This document shows positions 34,969 through 44,165 of a stretch of DNA of 64,000 nt, in pieces. The DNA is from Halomarina ordinaria. GTDB taxonomy: Archaea; Halobacteriota; Halobacteria; Halobacteriales; Haloarculaceae. The notes below the pieces were generated by a model, which was not told the DNA's origin, did not search any database, and saw only the letters and a list, made by a program, of their open reading frames with translations. Each line of letters opens with the position of its first letter. Position 1 is the first letter of the stretch. A program made the translations under genes and the position numbers. The stretch spans positions 43,751 to 107,750 of the forward strand of contig NZ_JARRAH010000005.1 in the NCBI RefSeq assembly GCF_030553305.1. Reading direction: 5' to 3'.

Positions 34969-35406
34969 ATGACGCCCGTTAAACGGAGGTACAAGCTGCG
35001 TCTACACTCGCAGTTCCGGGGAGAGTACATTGACGTACTTGTTGTTCCTACTCTCATATGGGAATGGCCCAAACGCGGACACCCTGACGAATTCATAGTA
35101 GTGTTAGCTATCGCCAACGATTCATTGCAACAGCTCGGTTACTCTGGATTGGTAAATGGTGGTAGCTGGACTGAGGTTGCACACTCGGATCATAATCCCG
35201 ACACTGGTCATGACATATACGATCACTCGGACCCCAAACAACTCCATATTGATGTAAACCATCCCCACGATCAGTCCAGATACTCACAAGTTTACCGGAA
35301 GCTGGCAAATGGGGCACCTCCAAGACCAACTGGCCGGGCGGCTGATATGGCTAAAGAGATTCTGGTCAGAAACCAAATCAGGTTTCTCAGAGACTATCTC
35401 CCATGA
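34969..35406 (+). CDS. Uncharacterised 145-residue protein
   Basis: The protein begins MTPVKRRYKLRLHSQFRGEY and has a His/Asp-rich centre (HSDHNPDTGHDIYDHSDPKQ, then LHIDVNHPHDQSRY), whose spacing of His and Asp residues could bind a metal. No family is recognised. It lies 155 bp after the Orc-like gene and 59 bp before a 64-residue acidic gene on the same strand. Confidence 0.55.
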   Translation: MTPVKRRYKLRLHSQFRGEYIDVLVVPTLIWEWPKRGHPDEFIVVLAIANDSLQQLGYSGLVNGGSWTEVAHSDHNPDTGHDIYDHSDPKQLHIDVNHPHDQSRYSQVYRKLANGAPPRPTGRAADMAKEILVRNQIRFLRDYLP

Positions 35407-35465
35407 GCAGAGAATGGGGCCAGATTTATGTGTCTTGGGAGAATACAAACTATTAGAAGAGCTAT

Positions 35466-35660
35466 ATGAGTAAGAGCTTCCCAGATGTTCTCGCCGACGA
35501 ATGCGGAGGGACGCGAGAAGACTATGAGGCGAGCTTAGAAAATATCGCGTCGTTAGACGACGCTGCTGTTGACGACAACGAATTTGATATGTCGGTTGAT
35601 AATCGCCCTGAAGAATTTGACGAAGCTGATCTTGAGGAAGCGGAAGAAATCTTCCGATAG
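35466..35660 (+). CDS. Small acidic protein
   Basis: A 64-residue strongly acidic protein (about one third Asp/Glu), for example DEADLEEAEEIFR at the end. It has antitoxin- or inhibitor-like size and composition and follows the 145-residue gene closely, so the two may be a pair. No family recognised; a role as an antitoxin is only a guess. Confidence 0.5.
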   Translation: MSKSFPDVLADECGGTREDYEASLENIASLDDAAVDDNEFDMSVDNRPEEFDEADLEEAEEIFR

Positions 35661-35680
35661 TAATCCGCATCGACCTCTTG

Positions 35681-36412
35681 TCATAGTTTCTTCGCTGTGA
35701 TGTCTTTTTGAGAGACAAATACACGGATAAGTTCTCCGAGTTCCCACGTTCGATGGACGTCAGCGAGATTGTGCTGTAATACGGGCAAGTAGTCTCCGCG
35801 CTGGTAGTGACCGATAGCACTGCCGGAGTCGTCGAACGGGTCGTACTCGTGGTCTCGATACCACGGCCCCTCCCATTCAGAAAGGAATTGGTCAACCAGA
35901 TGGTGCTGATCGAACAGAATCGCGTGGGAGCCGGTCAACGAGTTCGTCTCCGAGGTGGACCCGTAACTGCTGTACGTCGTGTTGAGGCGCTTCTTGAGCG
36001 GGTCCCATAGATCCGCGAACTCGATTCCGTCGAACATCCAGTCGACACCATGGGCGATGCAACTCGTTCGGGTGAATGGGAGGTCGAACCCGGACTTCCA
36101 TGACTCGGCGTTGAACGCGATGAGGCGGTTGTAGTCCCGGTCAAAGTAGTCGAATACGAGTTGGTGCATGGCCTGTAGAAGACCTTGTTCATCACTGGTT
36201 GTGATGACGGTTACCGGGACGCCACCGCTCACGTCCTCCAAGTGCTGGTCGAACGCGTGCATGTCGACGTCGTCACCGTTCGTGTTCAGAATGAGTCGAG
36301 CACGGCCATCAGGCAACCAGAACCCGCTTACTGTAATCTGGTCCGACCACGAGAGGCCGGTTGTCTCGATGTCCCACGCAACATGACTGCGATGACCGCT
36401 TCCTCTAAGCAT
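35681..36412 (-). CDS. RNase H-fold 3'-5' exonuclease-like protein
   Basis: The 243-residue protein has the DEDD exonuclease motifs: WDIETTGLSWSDQITVSGFW (exo I, Asp and Glu), LIAFNAESWKSGFDLPF (exo II, Asp) and LQHNLADVHRT (exo III, Asp, with His where DEDDy enzymes have Tyr). It resembles YprB/PolB-type exonuclease domains. It could degrade or trim single-stranded DNA or RNA. It is convergent with the 64-residue gene and divergent from the gene at 36586. Confidence 0.75.
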   Translation of the reverse strand: MLRGSGHRSHVAWDIETTGLSWSDQITVSGFWLPDGRARLILNTNGDDVDMHAFDQHLEDVSGGVPVTVITTSDEQGLLQAMHQLVFDYFDRDYNRLIAFNAESWKSGFDLPFTRTSCIAHGVDWMFDGIEFADLWDPLKKRLNTTYSSYGSTSETNSLTGSHAILFDQHHLVDQFLSEWEGPWYRDHEYDPFDDSGSAIGHYQRGDYLPVLQHNLADVHRTWELGELIRVFVSQKDITAKKL

Positions 36413-36585
36413 GGGTCAACAGAGTGCGAAGCCGAAGTTAGGAGTCAGTGTGCAGTTTCCAATTTCCGAATCGGCTACTGGCGTCCGGGAAGCGGTAGTG
36501 TGTGCGATTCGCCTATGCAGTTATCTCCGATGTAGAAGAGTAGACCCCAAGATACTTACTTGAGACATAACAAAATTTGATAACA

Positions 36586-37593
36586 ATGACTTGGTTCCCA
36601 TCAAACGGAGACCCAACATACAGAGATGAGGAACCACTGAAGCGAAAAGTTCTGACGGGTCTGGGACTCGCAGTTGATGAGCTCCGTGAGACAACTGTAT
36701 TCGATCGAAACACGACAAAAACCGAACGTGAGAAACTCGTGTTTTGCGCGGTTGATGAGTTCGATCTTAATCTCACATACGGGTGGTATCTTGCTGGTAC
36801 GTTGACGGCAACGCCGACTCCCGAAAGCAGCACTCAATTACCGACTCCTAACACACCAGATCCAGAAGTAGAACGCTACCGCCGTTTTTTTGCGGAAGAT
36901 GAACTCTTCCGGGTGGGTGGTGCAGGGGAAGAGTACACCTTGGTAAACGTTCTCCTCGGCACATCGAAGCACCAGTTCCTCATTGACTTTTATAAAGAGT
37001 TCGCCCCCGAAGAGTACCGCGAGTTGTATATTGAGTCGACAAAGATACGAGAGGAATTGGAAACGATGGGAGAGAAGTTGGACAGTCAGGGCGAAGATAT
37101 GTCTCTGGGTTCCTTCGGGGTAACTACGGAAGTACTCTCACAGAGTGAGATAAGTGATCTTCGACGTAACATCTCTGGACTTCACATTGAACTCACCAGT
37201 GAAGCATTTGAGGACATACGGAAACCCGTCATCGAAGGGACCGACATAATTGAAATGGCCCTCAAGGGAGCCGCTGGAAGAGAGTCGCTGACAGACGATC
37301 AGGAACGTATTTTGCTTGATTTGGGGGACTTTTATTATGACTATGTTTGGAAATACCCCGCCCACCAGATTGCTGCGAACGAAGCAAGCGGCCCTCATGC
37401 AGGGGAGTTCAAACAACGACATTCGAGCAAGTTGGATAAATTCGATCAAAAGCTCAATGAGAAGAGGGAAAGTATCGAATCTAAGTGCCTAAAAGCCAAC
37501 TTACTAACGGGACCGAACGAGTACGTCTCAGACGAAAAAGCGGAACTTGCGGACCTCATCCATAGCTTAGTCAAGGATGAGGTTAAACCGTAA
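36586..37593 (+). CDS. Uncharacterised protein partnering a PIN-like nuclease
   Basis: The 335-residue protein has an N-terminal acidic region (MTWFPSNGDPTYRDEEPLKR) and a mostly helical, charged C-terminal half with long helices (about 160-205 and 265-310). No family recognised. The stop TAA shares one base with the ATG of the PIN-like gene (TAATG), so translation is coupled. The pair is unlike classical VapBC, where the antitoxin is about 80 residues. It may be a toxin inhibitor, sensor or scaffold. Confidence 0.6.
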   Translation: MTWFPSNGDPTYRDEEPLKRKVLTGLGLAVDELRETTVFDRNTTKTEREKLVFCAVDEFDLNLTYGWYLAGTLTATPTPESSTQLPTPNTPDPEVERYRRFFAEDELFRVGGAGEEYTLVNVLLGTSKHQFLIDFYKEFAPEEYRELYIESTKIREELETMGEKLDSQGEDMSLGSFGVTTEVLSQSEISDLRRNISGLHIELTSEAFEDIRKPVIEGTDIIEMALKGAAGRESLTDDQERILLDLGDFYYDYVWKYPAHQIAANEASGPHAGEFKQRHSSKLDKFDQKLNEKRESIESKCLKANLLTGPNEYVSDEKAELADLIHSLVKDEVKP

Positions 37594-38267
37594 TGTCGGG
37601 CTCAACAGAGGTGAATGTCGACACCTCAGTACTGTTCAACTACCTCTATTCCACCGTTCTAGCGCGGCCGTTGGAAAGGGATAGAGGATGCAGCCAACTA
37701 TTTGAGGATGGGTTTCGGGTGTACGCAGGCGGGAAGGCCGTTTCAGAATTTCAAGGAGGCTGTGACCGCCGACACGACCTCTATATCGAGATCACTGAGT
37801 TCGTCAAGAATGACCGAGGCGATTTCTATGACTTTATCGACTCGAATCAGAGTGTTCGAAATGGGAGTAACGATGAATCACATTTGGAAAGTGTAGGCCA
37901 GAGCGAGAGTGCAAAACTCTACGTCATGGACGAGCGAGATCAGCTGACCTTCTTCCGTGACTGTCACCAAGACATCGAGAACTCTGCCCGTCAGATTCTC
38001 CAAAATGAGCTTGAGGACCACTTCGAACAGTACGAAGACGATAGACTTCGGGACAAACTAGACCTCGAACTTGACATCGGCCATGACTGTGAGATTCTGG
38101 TCGACGCTGTGTATATCGCAGACGAGAAATCAGTCCCTCATTTGGCCGCAGTTGACTCTGACATCACCAACGAACATCACCAGAAAACCTTGGAGACTGT
38201 CGTCAAAAGGCAACTCGGTGATTTTGTTCGAGTCAATATTTTCGACCCAAGCAATGGAATCCCGTGA
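37593..38267 (+). CDS. PIN-like nuclease, long form
   Basis: The 224-residue protein has PIN-type elements: VNVDTSVLFNYLYST near 7-21 (first Asp), GKAVSEFQGG (acidic residue), DCEILVDAVYIADEK (Asp of the third motif) and LAAVDSDI (last Asp). PIN proteins are Mg-dependent RNases. It is longer than VapC (about 135 residues), with a central helical insert around 75-150. It is coupled to the 335-residue gene upstream. Likely a toxin-like or defence RNase; the substrate is unknown. Confidence 0.65.
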   Translation: MSGSTEVNVDTSVLFNYLYSTVLARPLERDRGCSQLFEDGFRVYAGGKAVSEFQGGCDRRHDLYIEITEFVKNDRGDFYDFIDSNQSVRNGSNDESHLESVGQSESAKLYVMDERDQLTFFRDCHQDIENSARQILQNELEDHFEQYEDDRLRDKLDLELDIGHDCEILVDAVYIADEKSVPHLAAVDSDITNEHHQKTLETVVKRQLGDFVRVNIFDPSNGIP

Positions 38268-38723
38268 CGATAGCTGAGGTCAGGACTCGGGTTCTCGGAG
38301 CAACATCTCTCTTCGCTCCTTAGAGACTCACAACAATCAGAGAGCCTTCGACGACTATTGCTTTAGTCGTCCATAGCGGGCACTAAAAGCGAAAGAAACG
38401 AGGAATGCGATAGCCAATCAAGAACCAACAGCAATCGCCGCAGGTGAGATTAGACGATACACCCCCAACACAGCAATTACGCACCTGTTAGGATTGCGAT
38501 CTCCCGAACGCCCATTACCTCTACAAAATTCTGTTCCACAAGCAGAGAACGGCTGTCAGAGACTTAGCAGTTCGGGCATAGTCCTCTTCAGGACTGTTTG
38601 TGTATTGCTTGATGATGGAGACTTAGCTCACTGAACAAGAACCCAACCGTACTTCTCAATTGTTGACCGGCGAAATTGGAGGTGAAATACTCGGTCAATT
38701 ATGTCGGGGAGTGCGGAGATTAT
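38268..38723. other. Intergenic region without a supported gene
   Basis: I see no gene, RNA or repeat. Open frames on the plus strand at 38660-39035 are antisense to the PLD nuclease end. Confidence 0.5.
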
Positions 38724-39773
38724 TCACTTATAATATCCATATGCTCGTCCCCCTCCCGTTTCGTCAACGATTCCGCTTTCTTCGGACAAGCGTTTCCACT
38801 CAGCAACATCCTTGTCTCCTCGTTCGCGTACTGTCAATCTGTATCGGGGTTTCTCTCCCGGGTCAGTCAAAACTTTCTCCAGATGGATGACTTTCTCACG
38901 ATAATTGAATCCAGTAGGGAGGCCCAGTTTCCGTATTCGGACCCCAAATGGCGGGTCTGTTATACGGGTGTTCACGGGGCGTTCGTCATATACTCTCCCG
39001 TTGAAATCAATAATAATCCGATTAGTGTCGTCTGACGGCCGGGTGAAGAATCTGCTTAACTCCTCATTGAACTCCAGTTGGTTGCGTGACCCACCGGTCA
39101 TTTTCTCTGTTTCGATCCACAAGCACTGAGCGTCACTGGCGTACCTGACATGTTCTGAAGCTTCATATTCACCAAGAATAGGATTCTGTGTGTGGGCTTC
39201 CTCTCGAATTTCAGAGTACTGCTCTATCAGTTCATCTGTGACTGGTTTAGAATTCTTCCAAACGCTGTCCCACCATGTGTCGAATGTCTTGACCTCCTCT
39301 GGTTCTAGGCCATCTGCGACCGATTTGGCTATTCCAAGTTCGTAATTAGATGGTGTTCCCCCAAGTGCTGCGTGGGTCAGATTTGCCGATGTAATGAAGA
39401 GACGACGTTGGCTTGAATGTTTAAAAGACTCAATTGAGATGGTTTTTGCGTGGAATCGGGGTCGTCCGGTAAGGGTTTCAACAGAGAGCCTATCACCGGG
39501 TAAATAGACTCGCACTTCGGTGTTACCATGACTTTGGAGATTTTTGAGAGCCCCCGGTTCCGTGATTCCTTGATCAAGACCAACAATCCATTCTGAGTCC
39601 GTGAGGTCTCGCCAGTCATTAGTTGTTTCTCCCCTTAGAAACGTCTCAAGTCCTGTTTCGGTTGCGTAAGCGAACCCAGCGCGGACGAGGCTCTGGGATG
39701 CAATGTCAGAAATAGCTCTTTCAACGTACTCGCCCGCCTCCAGCGATTTCCCCGGACCTCCTGCGAAAATCAT
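38724..39773 (-). CDS. PLD-family nuclease (restriction-type, BfiI/NgoFVII-like)
   Basis: From the ATG at 39773 the protein is 349 residues. The HKD-type active site is RFHAKTIS (His108, Lys110), followed by LFITSANLTHAALGG (Asn131), as in phospholipase-D-fold nucleases such as BfiI and NgoFVII. One HKD is present, so a dimer would make the catalytic site. The C-terminal half has an acidic, beta-rich domain that may recognise DNA. It lies 194 bp after the type IIG-like methylase on the same strand. The upstream extension begins with a TTG and is less likely. Confidence 0.78.
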   Translation of the reverse strand: MIFAGGPGKSLEAGEYVERAISDIASQSLVRAGFAYATETGLETFLRGETTNDWRDLTDSEWIVGLDQGITEPGALKNLQSHGNTEVRVYLPGDRLSVETLTGRPRFHAKTISIESFKHSSQRRLFITSANLTHAALGGTPSNYELGIAKSVADGLEPEEVKTFDTWWDSVWKNSKPVTDELIEQYSEIREEAHTQNPILGEYEASEHVRYASDAQCLWIETEKMTGGSRNQLEFNEELSRFFTRPSDDTNRIIIDFNGRVYDERPVNTRITDPPFGVRIRKLGLPTGFNYREKVIHLEKVLTDPGEKPRYRLTVRERGDKDVAEWKRLSEESGIVDETGGGRAYGYYK

Positions 39774-39966
39774 AATTGCTATATTTGTCTTCTTACTATT
39801 TGTTGCTTCCCACTGGTTGACCAATCGGGTCCTTATGCCAACGCATAGACTCCCCCTGACCAGTGGTATGATCCGGATCAGATGACAGTAGCTATCATAG
39901 TGTGTTCAAATTGGTACTCGCGAATCTGTTTGAGTCTGGGAATACAGATCCACCAACTCCCGGGTA

Positions 39967-42900
39967 TCACTCAGCGTCAGGGAACAATTCTCGGACCACC
40001 TGCAATCGCTGGAGTTCGTTCAACTCGTTGCGGATTCGAGTCCGCTTGTCCTCTGGGATTCCATAGAAGTCGTATGCGAGCTTCTCTATTTCCCAATCAT
40101 CCCCACGGTCAATCTTACCGTTGGATTTGCAGGCGTTACGAACGAGGTTGACGAACCGGTCATACCGCTCCTTCTCTTCCTCGTCATCGAAGTCGACTTC
40201 TGGGTAGGGGAGGCCCATGACCAATCCCTGCGTCTTGTACGGGTACGACTGCCACTCAATCTCCGAGCGCTCTTTCGTGTAATAGTAGAGCATCACACGG
40301 CTATTCAGCAGTCCAAGGAAGTATTCGAGATCGTACTGCTCGAACTCTGGGTCTCGGTCTTCCAATAAGCGGAAGACGTAGACAACTTGGAGGCACCGAG
40401 CATCGGTGTAGTCGATGAACGCGTTGAATCCGAATCCAGTCTTTCGAAGGAGTATTTTCGGGGGTGAGTAGAGGTTCTCGTCCTCGAAGTCAATACCATC
40501 TATGGAGTCATCGATGAACGCATGACCCGACTCTCGGTAGCGAGTAACGTGTTCGCCAAAGTAGAGGCGCTTCCAACTACTGTCGGGACAGTGATTCTTG
40601 ATAATTTCTCTCGTCTCGTAGGCCTCCTCAAACTCGTATTCCTTCTCACAGTGAGTACAGGTCTTCGAGTAATACCCGCCACCCTTCGACGCCGCTCGCT
40701 TTTGTGGGTACGTGTCCCAGTTCATGCAGGAAGGGCACCGCATCACTTCTCCAGACTTCCCGATTTCATCACCGCGCGAGTCAAAGAGAACCTCCGCGGT
40801 GTCCACTGTATCGGTGCCCATGATATCCATGATGGCGTAGTCATCCTCGTCGGCAAATGGCTTAAACGCGTAGTCTGGTTCGTCGAGGATACGTTGTTGA
40901 ACCTTCGTGTTTTGCCGTTCAGTAATTAGGGTTGACAGGGCCGTCCCGCCTGCGCCCTGCATACGGTCTCGGTCCTCTTTTCGAAGGACTGAACACTCCA
41001 CTACGTTGTCTCCCATGGATGGCGTTTTGGTGTATTGAATGATTGCACTGCCAGTCCAGACATCTTCAAAGACACCTTCACCGAGCTTGTGAATCTGGTC
41101 AACAGTGTAGTTCATTGCGAGCCATTTGCGGAGTTCCTCATGTTCCTCACGGAAGATGGAGTCAGGGATAATGAACCCAAGCGTTCCCCCGTCACCAAGT
41201 AGCTCTGCAGTCAATTCAATGAACAGTTCATAGGTGTCGTACTGCCCAGAGGCGAGCGAGTACTGTCCCTCACCTTCTACCCAGTCCCGATAGTCGTCAA
41301 CGTCTGCACCCCACGGAGGGTTTCCAGCGATTACGCTGAAACCGTCTCCGTTCGCCCCCACAATCTCCTCAAATTCGGTTTCCCAATCGAACGCCCCCAT
41401 CTCGTCAGCCTCCTCAACCGAGATTTCCAAGGTCGAAGCCACCGCTTCATTAGGACCGTTGAGTAGGCTGTTTCCTCGCTTAATGTTTTCCTCAAGAATC
41501 GTGGGGAGCTTTTCTCCGCTTTTGAGGGCCTTCAAGAACAGGTTGACAGAGGCGATCTCTGTCGCTTGATAGTCAAGGTCGACACCAAACAAGTTGTTCC
41601 GAAGAATCCGTTGTCGATAGTCAGAGAAATTTTTGATTCGCGAATAATCGTCCAGTTTCGCTTCCTCTGGGCGAGCGGCACGAACGAGGTTTTGATACTC
41701 TTTGTAGCAGGCTTCGAACTTGTCGTACGCCTTGATTAAGAATGACCCACTTCCACAGGATACGTCAAGGAACCGTATCTGCTCGACCTCTGAGAACCGG
41801 TTTGCGGCGGCCTTAAAATCCGGGTCTTCGCAATTGAGTTCAGACCGAACGTCGTCCATCACGCGGTTCAGCCTCTCTCCGAGCGTTGAGTCGACAATGT
41901 ACTCAACAACCGGTACAGGCGTATAGTAGATGCCTCCTTCACGGCGTACGTCGTCGATTTCTTCGAGTTCTAAACCCTCTTCCTTTTCGCGGATTGCATG
42001 GCCGAGGTAGTCCTCGTAGATGCTCCCGAGGATGTCTGCATCGAGGTATTCGAAGTTGTACTCGTAGAGTTCATCGATGATGTCTTTGAGGGTTTCGTTT
42101 GGAACGGCCCATGTTTCGCACTCGTGGCGGGCGAACAGCTCACTGTTGTAGACGCTGTCGAAATCTTGGAAAGCGTTCGAGAAATCCCGAATGAGACGCC
42201 GCTGCTCCGGGTTTATCTTCGTTGAATCCCACGCTTCCTTCATTTTATACAACGTATCTTCCGAGATGACGCTTCGGTCCTCAGCCACTCGCATTACGAC
42301 AAGGCGGTCGAGGATACGTTGGACGCCTTCCCGGAGCGTTTCTAGTGTCAGTTCCGGTTCGTTCGAATGAATCTCGCTGGTAAGGTTTCCACGAGCGGAT
42401 GAGAGTGCCTGTTGAACTGCCTCCGTGATTGGCTTCCGCTTCCGGGAGCGTTCAAGAGTCCCAAGTGACCCACGCGAAACACCACGCTTCGAGAGCTTCG
42501 AGAGCTTTTCCAGCCCACCTTCGGTCAGGAACTCGTCGACAGTGATTTCGAGGACAAGTCCATCCTCCGTTGCGTCTCTACTCTCGTACGTCCAGTACAG
42601 ACGAATCTCTTCGAAGTTCGTCAAAACCGCCCATTCACATCGCTGGTGATAGGCGTAGTCGACAGCTTGGTCAACATACGAACGCTTCTCTCCGTCTTTA
42701 AGGCGGTACCCGTCAAGGTCTTCCGAGAACTTTTTTGCCTCGACGTAGAACTGATCCCGACCATTCAACACCATTGCGTAGTCCGCAGGACCGACGTCTG
42801 TCTGGTGTTCTGGACGAACTTCTTCGCTCTCGGTATCCCACCCCAGCGCTCGGAGAAGCGGGTTAATGAACTGCTGACGAACTGCTGCTTCTCTCTTCTG

Positions 42901-42993
42901 CCGTCTCTTGGTGTCTGAGGTGGAGTTGTAGTTGTCAACGAGGTCTTCAAGAGAGTCTGTATCGACTCCTTCACGAAGTTCAGTTACCGACAT
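39967..42993 (-). CDS. Type IIG-like restriction-modification enzyme (nuclease plus N6-adenine methylase)
   Basis: The 1008-residue protein carries an N-terminal PD-(D/E)xK nuclease (Asp71 in GPADYAMV, Glu85-x-Lys87 in YVEAKKF), SAM motif I DVSCGSGSF at 410-418 and the amino-methyltransferase motif NPPW at 558-561. A treble Cys module (CPSCMNWD, then CTHCEKEYEF) near 740-790 and a C-terminal target-recognition region follow. This is the layout of Eco57I-type and related type IIG enzymes, where one chain cuts and methylates. Next to it lie a small AbrB-like gene (start of the operon) and a PLD nuclease. Whether the PLD protein works with it is not known. Confidence 0.88.
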   Translation of the reverse strand: MSVTELREGVDTDSLEDLVDNYNSTSDTKRRQKREAAVRQQFINPLLRALGWDTESEEVRPEHQTDVGPADYAMVLNGRDQFYVEAKKFSEDLDGYRLKDGEKRSYVDQAVDYAYHQRCEWAVLTNFEEIRLYWTYESRDATEDGLVLEITVDEFLTEGGLEKLSKLSKRGVSRGSLGTLERSRKRKPITEAVQQALSSARGNLTSEIHSNEPELTLETLREGVQRILDRLVVMRVAEDRSVISEDTLYKMKEAWDSTKINPEQRRLIRDFSNAFQDFDSVYNSELFARHECETWAVPNETLKDIIDELYEYNFEYLDADILGSIYEDYLGHAIREKEEGLELEEIDDVRREGGIYYTPVPVVEYIVDSTLGERLNRVMDDVRSELNCEDPDFKAAANRFSEVEQIRFLDVSCGSGSFLIKAYDKFEACYKEYQNLVRAARPEEAKLDDYSRIKNFSDYRQRILRNNLFGVDLDYQATEIASVNLFLKALKSGEKLPTILEENIKRGNSLLNGPNEAVASTLEISVEEADEMGAFDWETEFEEIVGANGDGFSVIAGNPPWGADVDDYRDWVEGEGQYSLASGQYDTYELFIELTAELLGDGGTLGFIIPDSIFREEHEELRKWLAMNYTVDQIHKLGEGVFEDVWTGSAIIQYTKTPSMGDNVVECSVLRKEDRDRMQGAGGTALSTLITERQNTKVQQRILDEPDYAFKPFADEDDYAIMDIMGTDTVDTAEVLFDSRGDEIGKSGEVMRCPSCMNWDTYPQKRAASKGGGYYSKTCTHCEKEYEFEEAYETREIIKNHCPDSSWKRLYFGEHVTRYRESGHAFIDDSIDGIDFEDENLYSPPKILLRKTGFGFNAFIDYTDARCLQVVYVFRLLEDRDPEFEQYDLEYFLGLLNSRVMLYYYTKERSEIEWQSYPYKTQGLVMGLPYPEVDFDDEEEKERYDRFVNLVRNACKSNGKIDRGDDWEIEKLAYDFYGIPEDKRTRIRNELNELQRLQVVRELFPDAE

Positions 42994-42995
42994 GA

Positions 42996-43166
42996 TTACT
43001 CACCTGTCACCCCGTCGTCCACTTTTTTCCGAACCAATATCTCTTCGTCGTCGATATGCCACTGAACAACATCTCCAACTTCAAGCTCAAGCAGGTTTCG
43101 TACCGGCCGGGGTACAGTCGTTGTGTTACTTGGACTAATCTTTGTTTCGTCAAGCGGTCCCATCAT
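42996..43166 (-). CDS. Small AbrB/SpoVT-like DNA-binding protein upstream of the methylase
   Basis: Fifty-six residues starting MMGPLDETKISPSNTTTVPR, then PVRNLLELEVGDVVQWHIDD and ILVRKKVDD. The P-x-R-x-L-x-L-x-x-G-D-x-V pattern is that of the AbrB swapped-hairpin fold, which binds operator DNA as a dimer. Its stop is 2 bp before the ATG of the restriction-methylase, so it is probably translated from the same mRNA and acts as a control protein for that operon. Two adjacent ATGs (43166, 43163) are both possible starts. Confidence 0.72.
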   Translation of the reverse strand: MMGPLDETKISPSNTTTVPRPVRNLLELEVGDVVQWHIDDEEILVRKKVDDGVTGE

Positions 43167-43702
43167 TGATATATGTCTATTGATTGATTCCTAGAGGATT
43201 AATAATCTACTGGTATACACTAATCATACACTTACCGAACGCGAATGAGGAATCCTTCTGTCTGCTCGAATCGGCGGCCAACTAGTTTGAACACCTTATA
43301 GTCTCGACATTGTGTGATTTGTAGAAATCCAAACTGCGAATCTCTGTTCCACACCTCCAGTACTTGATGAAGCGGTATGTGATATATAAAGAAGCCATTT
43401 TACGGCGAATTTGCTCTACAACCCTTCAAACGCCTGTTTTCCATCTTTGGAAGGTACTGCCTGGTAGTTTAGTACGCGGCAGTGACCTTATGCACCACCG
43501 TTCCGTCTGTCGACCCGAATGGTCGAGTACGACAAGGAGCAGGCTCCCCTCAGGGGCGACGCGCTCCAGAAACGCTGCGTTTGAGGAGTTCCCAGTGAGC
43601 GGTTTCTTACTTATGCCGGACGCCAAACAAACAGACAGGAGCAATCGTCACGTCGCTGTCCGTCTCCACATAGCGCTCGACGTTCAGTCTCATCAAGTTC
43701 GA
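43167..43702. other. Intergenic region with repeat debris
   Basis: No gene. GTGTGATTTGTAGAAATCCA (43312-43331) is a copy of the element at 31057. The frame at 43364-43777 is basic and cysteine-rich and not supported. Confidence 0.5.
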
Positions 43703-43730
43703 CCCCTCTCCCCGTTATCGATGTGTAAAT
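43703..43730 (+). repeat. ORB-like element 3a (origin module 3)
   Basis: CCCCTCTCCCCGTTATCGAT followed by GTGTAAAT. It shares the core TCGATGTGTAAA with four other copies in this module and is inverted to element 3b. Confidence 0.68.
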
Positions 43731-44059
43731 CGTCGATATCCCTGTGGAAGAAGAGCTGTAAACGCCGTCTTGGTTGATCAGTGCGTCTCAAAGGCGGGAG
43801 ATCTCGGGGGAGACGATTAGTACTCCCCGAACTGAGAGGGCTAAGATCAGTTGTCATCTAGAACTAGTGTGAATACATTACTTCACACTAGCTTTGAGTA
43901 CTACGGACTAATTCTATCGCAATAGATAATAAAGATTTCTAATCCAAAGACAGATATATTCACGATCAGGCAGGTCTCCTGAGCACCGTTCTCGGCTTAG
44001 TGGGTTCTATCCTTGTAGTTCGCCTATCTCGTCTTCCTACCCCAACCCTCGCGTAGCAT
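43731..44059. other. Predicted replication origin 3, A/T-rich core
   Basis: The 330 bp between inverted ORB-like elements 3a and 3b. It includes a long A/T-rich run (about 43914-43972, with AATAGATAATAAAGATTTCT) and a 10-bp inverted repeat. It lies downstream of the orc gene at 44166-45608. No coding sequence is seen. Confidence 0.55.
43864..43891. repeat. Perfect 10-bp inverted repeat in origin 3
   Basis: CTAGTGTGAA and TTCACACTAG, 8 bp apart, perfect complements. It lies in the middle of the A/T-rich stretch of origin module 3, and could be an operator, a hairpin or an origin element. Confidence 0.5.
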
Positions 44060-44085
44060 TTTACACATCGATGACGGGGAGGGGG
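44060..44085 (-). repeat. ORB-like element 3b (origin module 3)
   Basis: TTTACACATCGATGACGGGG followed by AGGGGG; its reverse complement has the same TCGATGTGTAAA core with a C-rich stretch before it. Confidence 0.68.
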
Positions 44086-44165
44086 AGGTAGCTGCTAATT
44101 ATCCTATACGGTGAATGTACTGCTCTTACACTTCGAACACGGGGGGAGACACCTGTACGGTCTGT

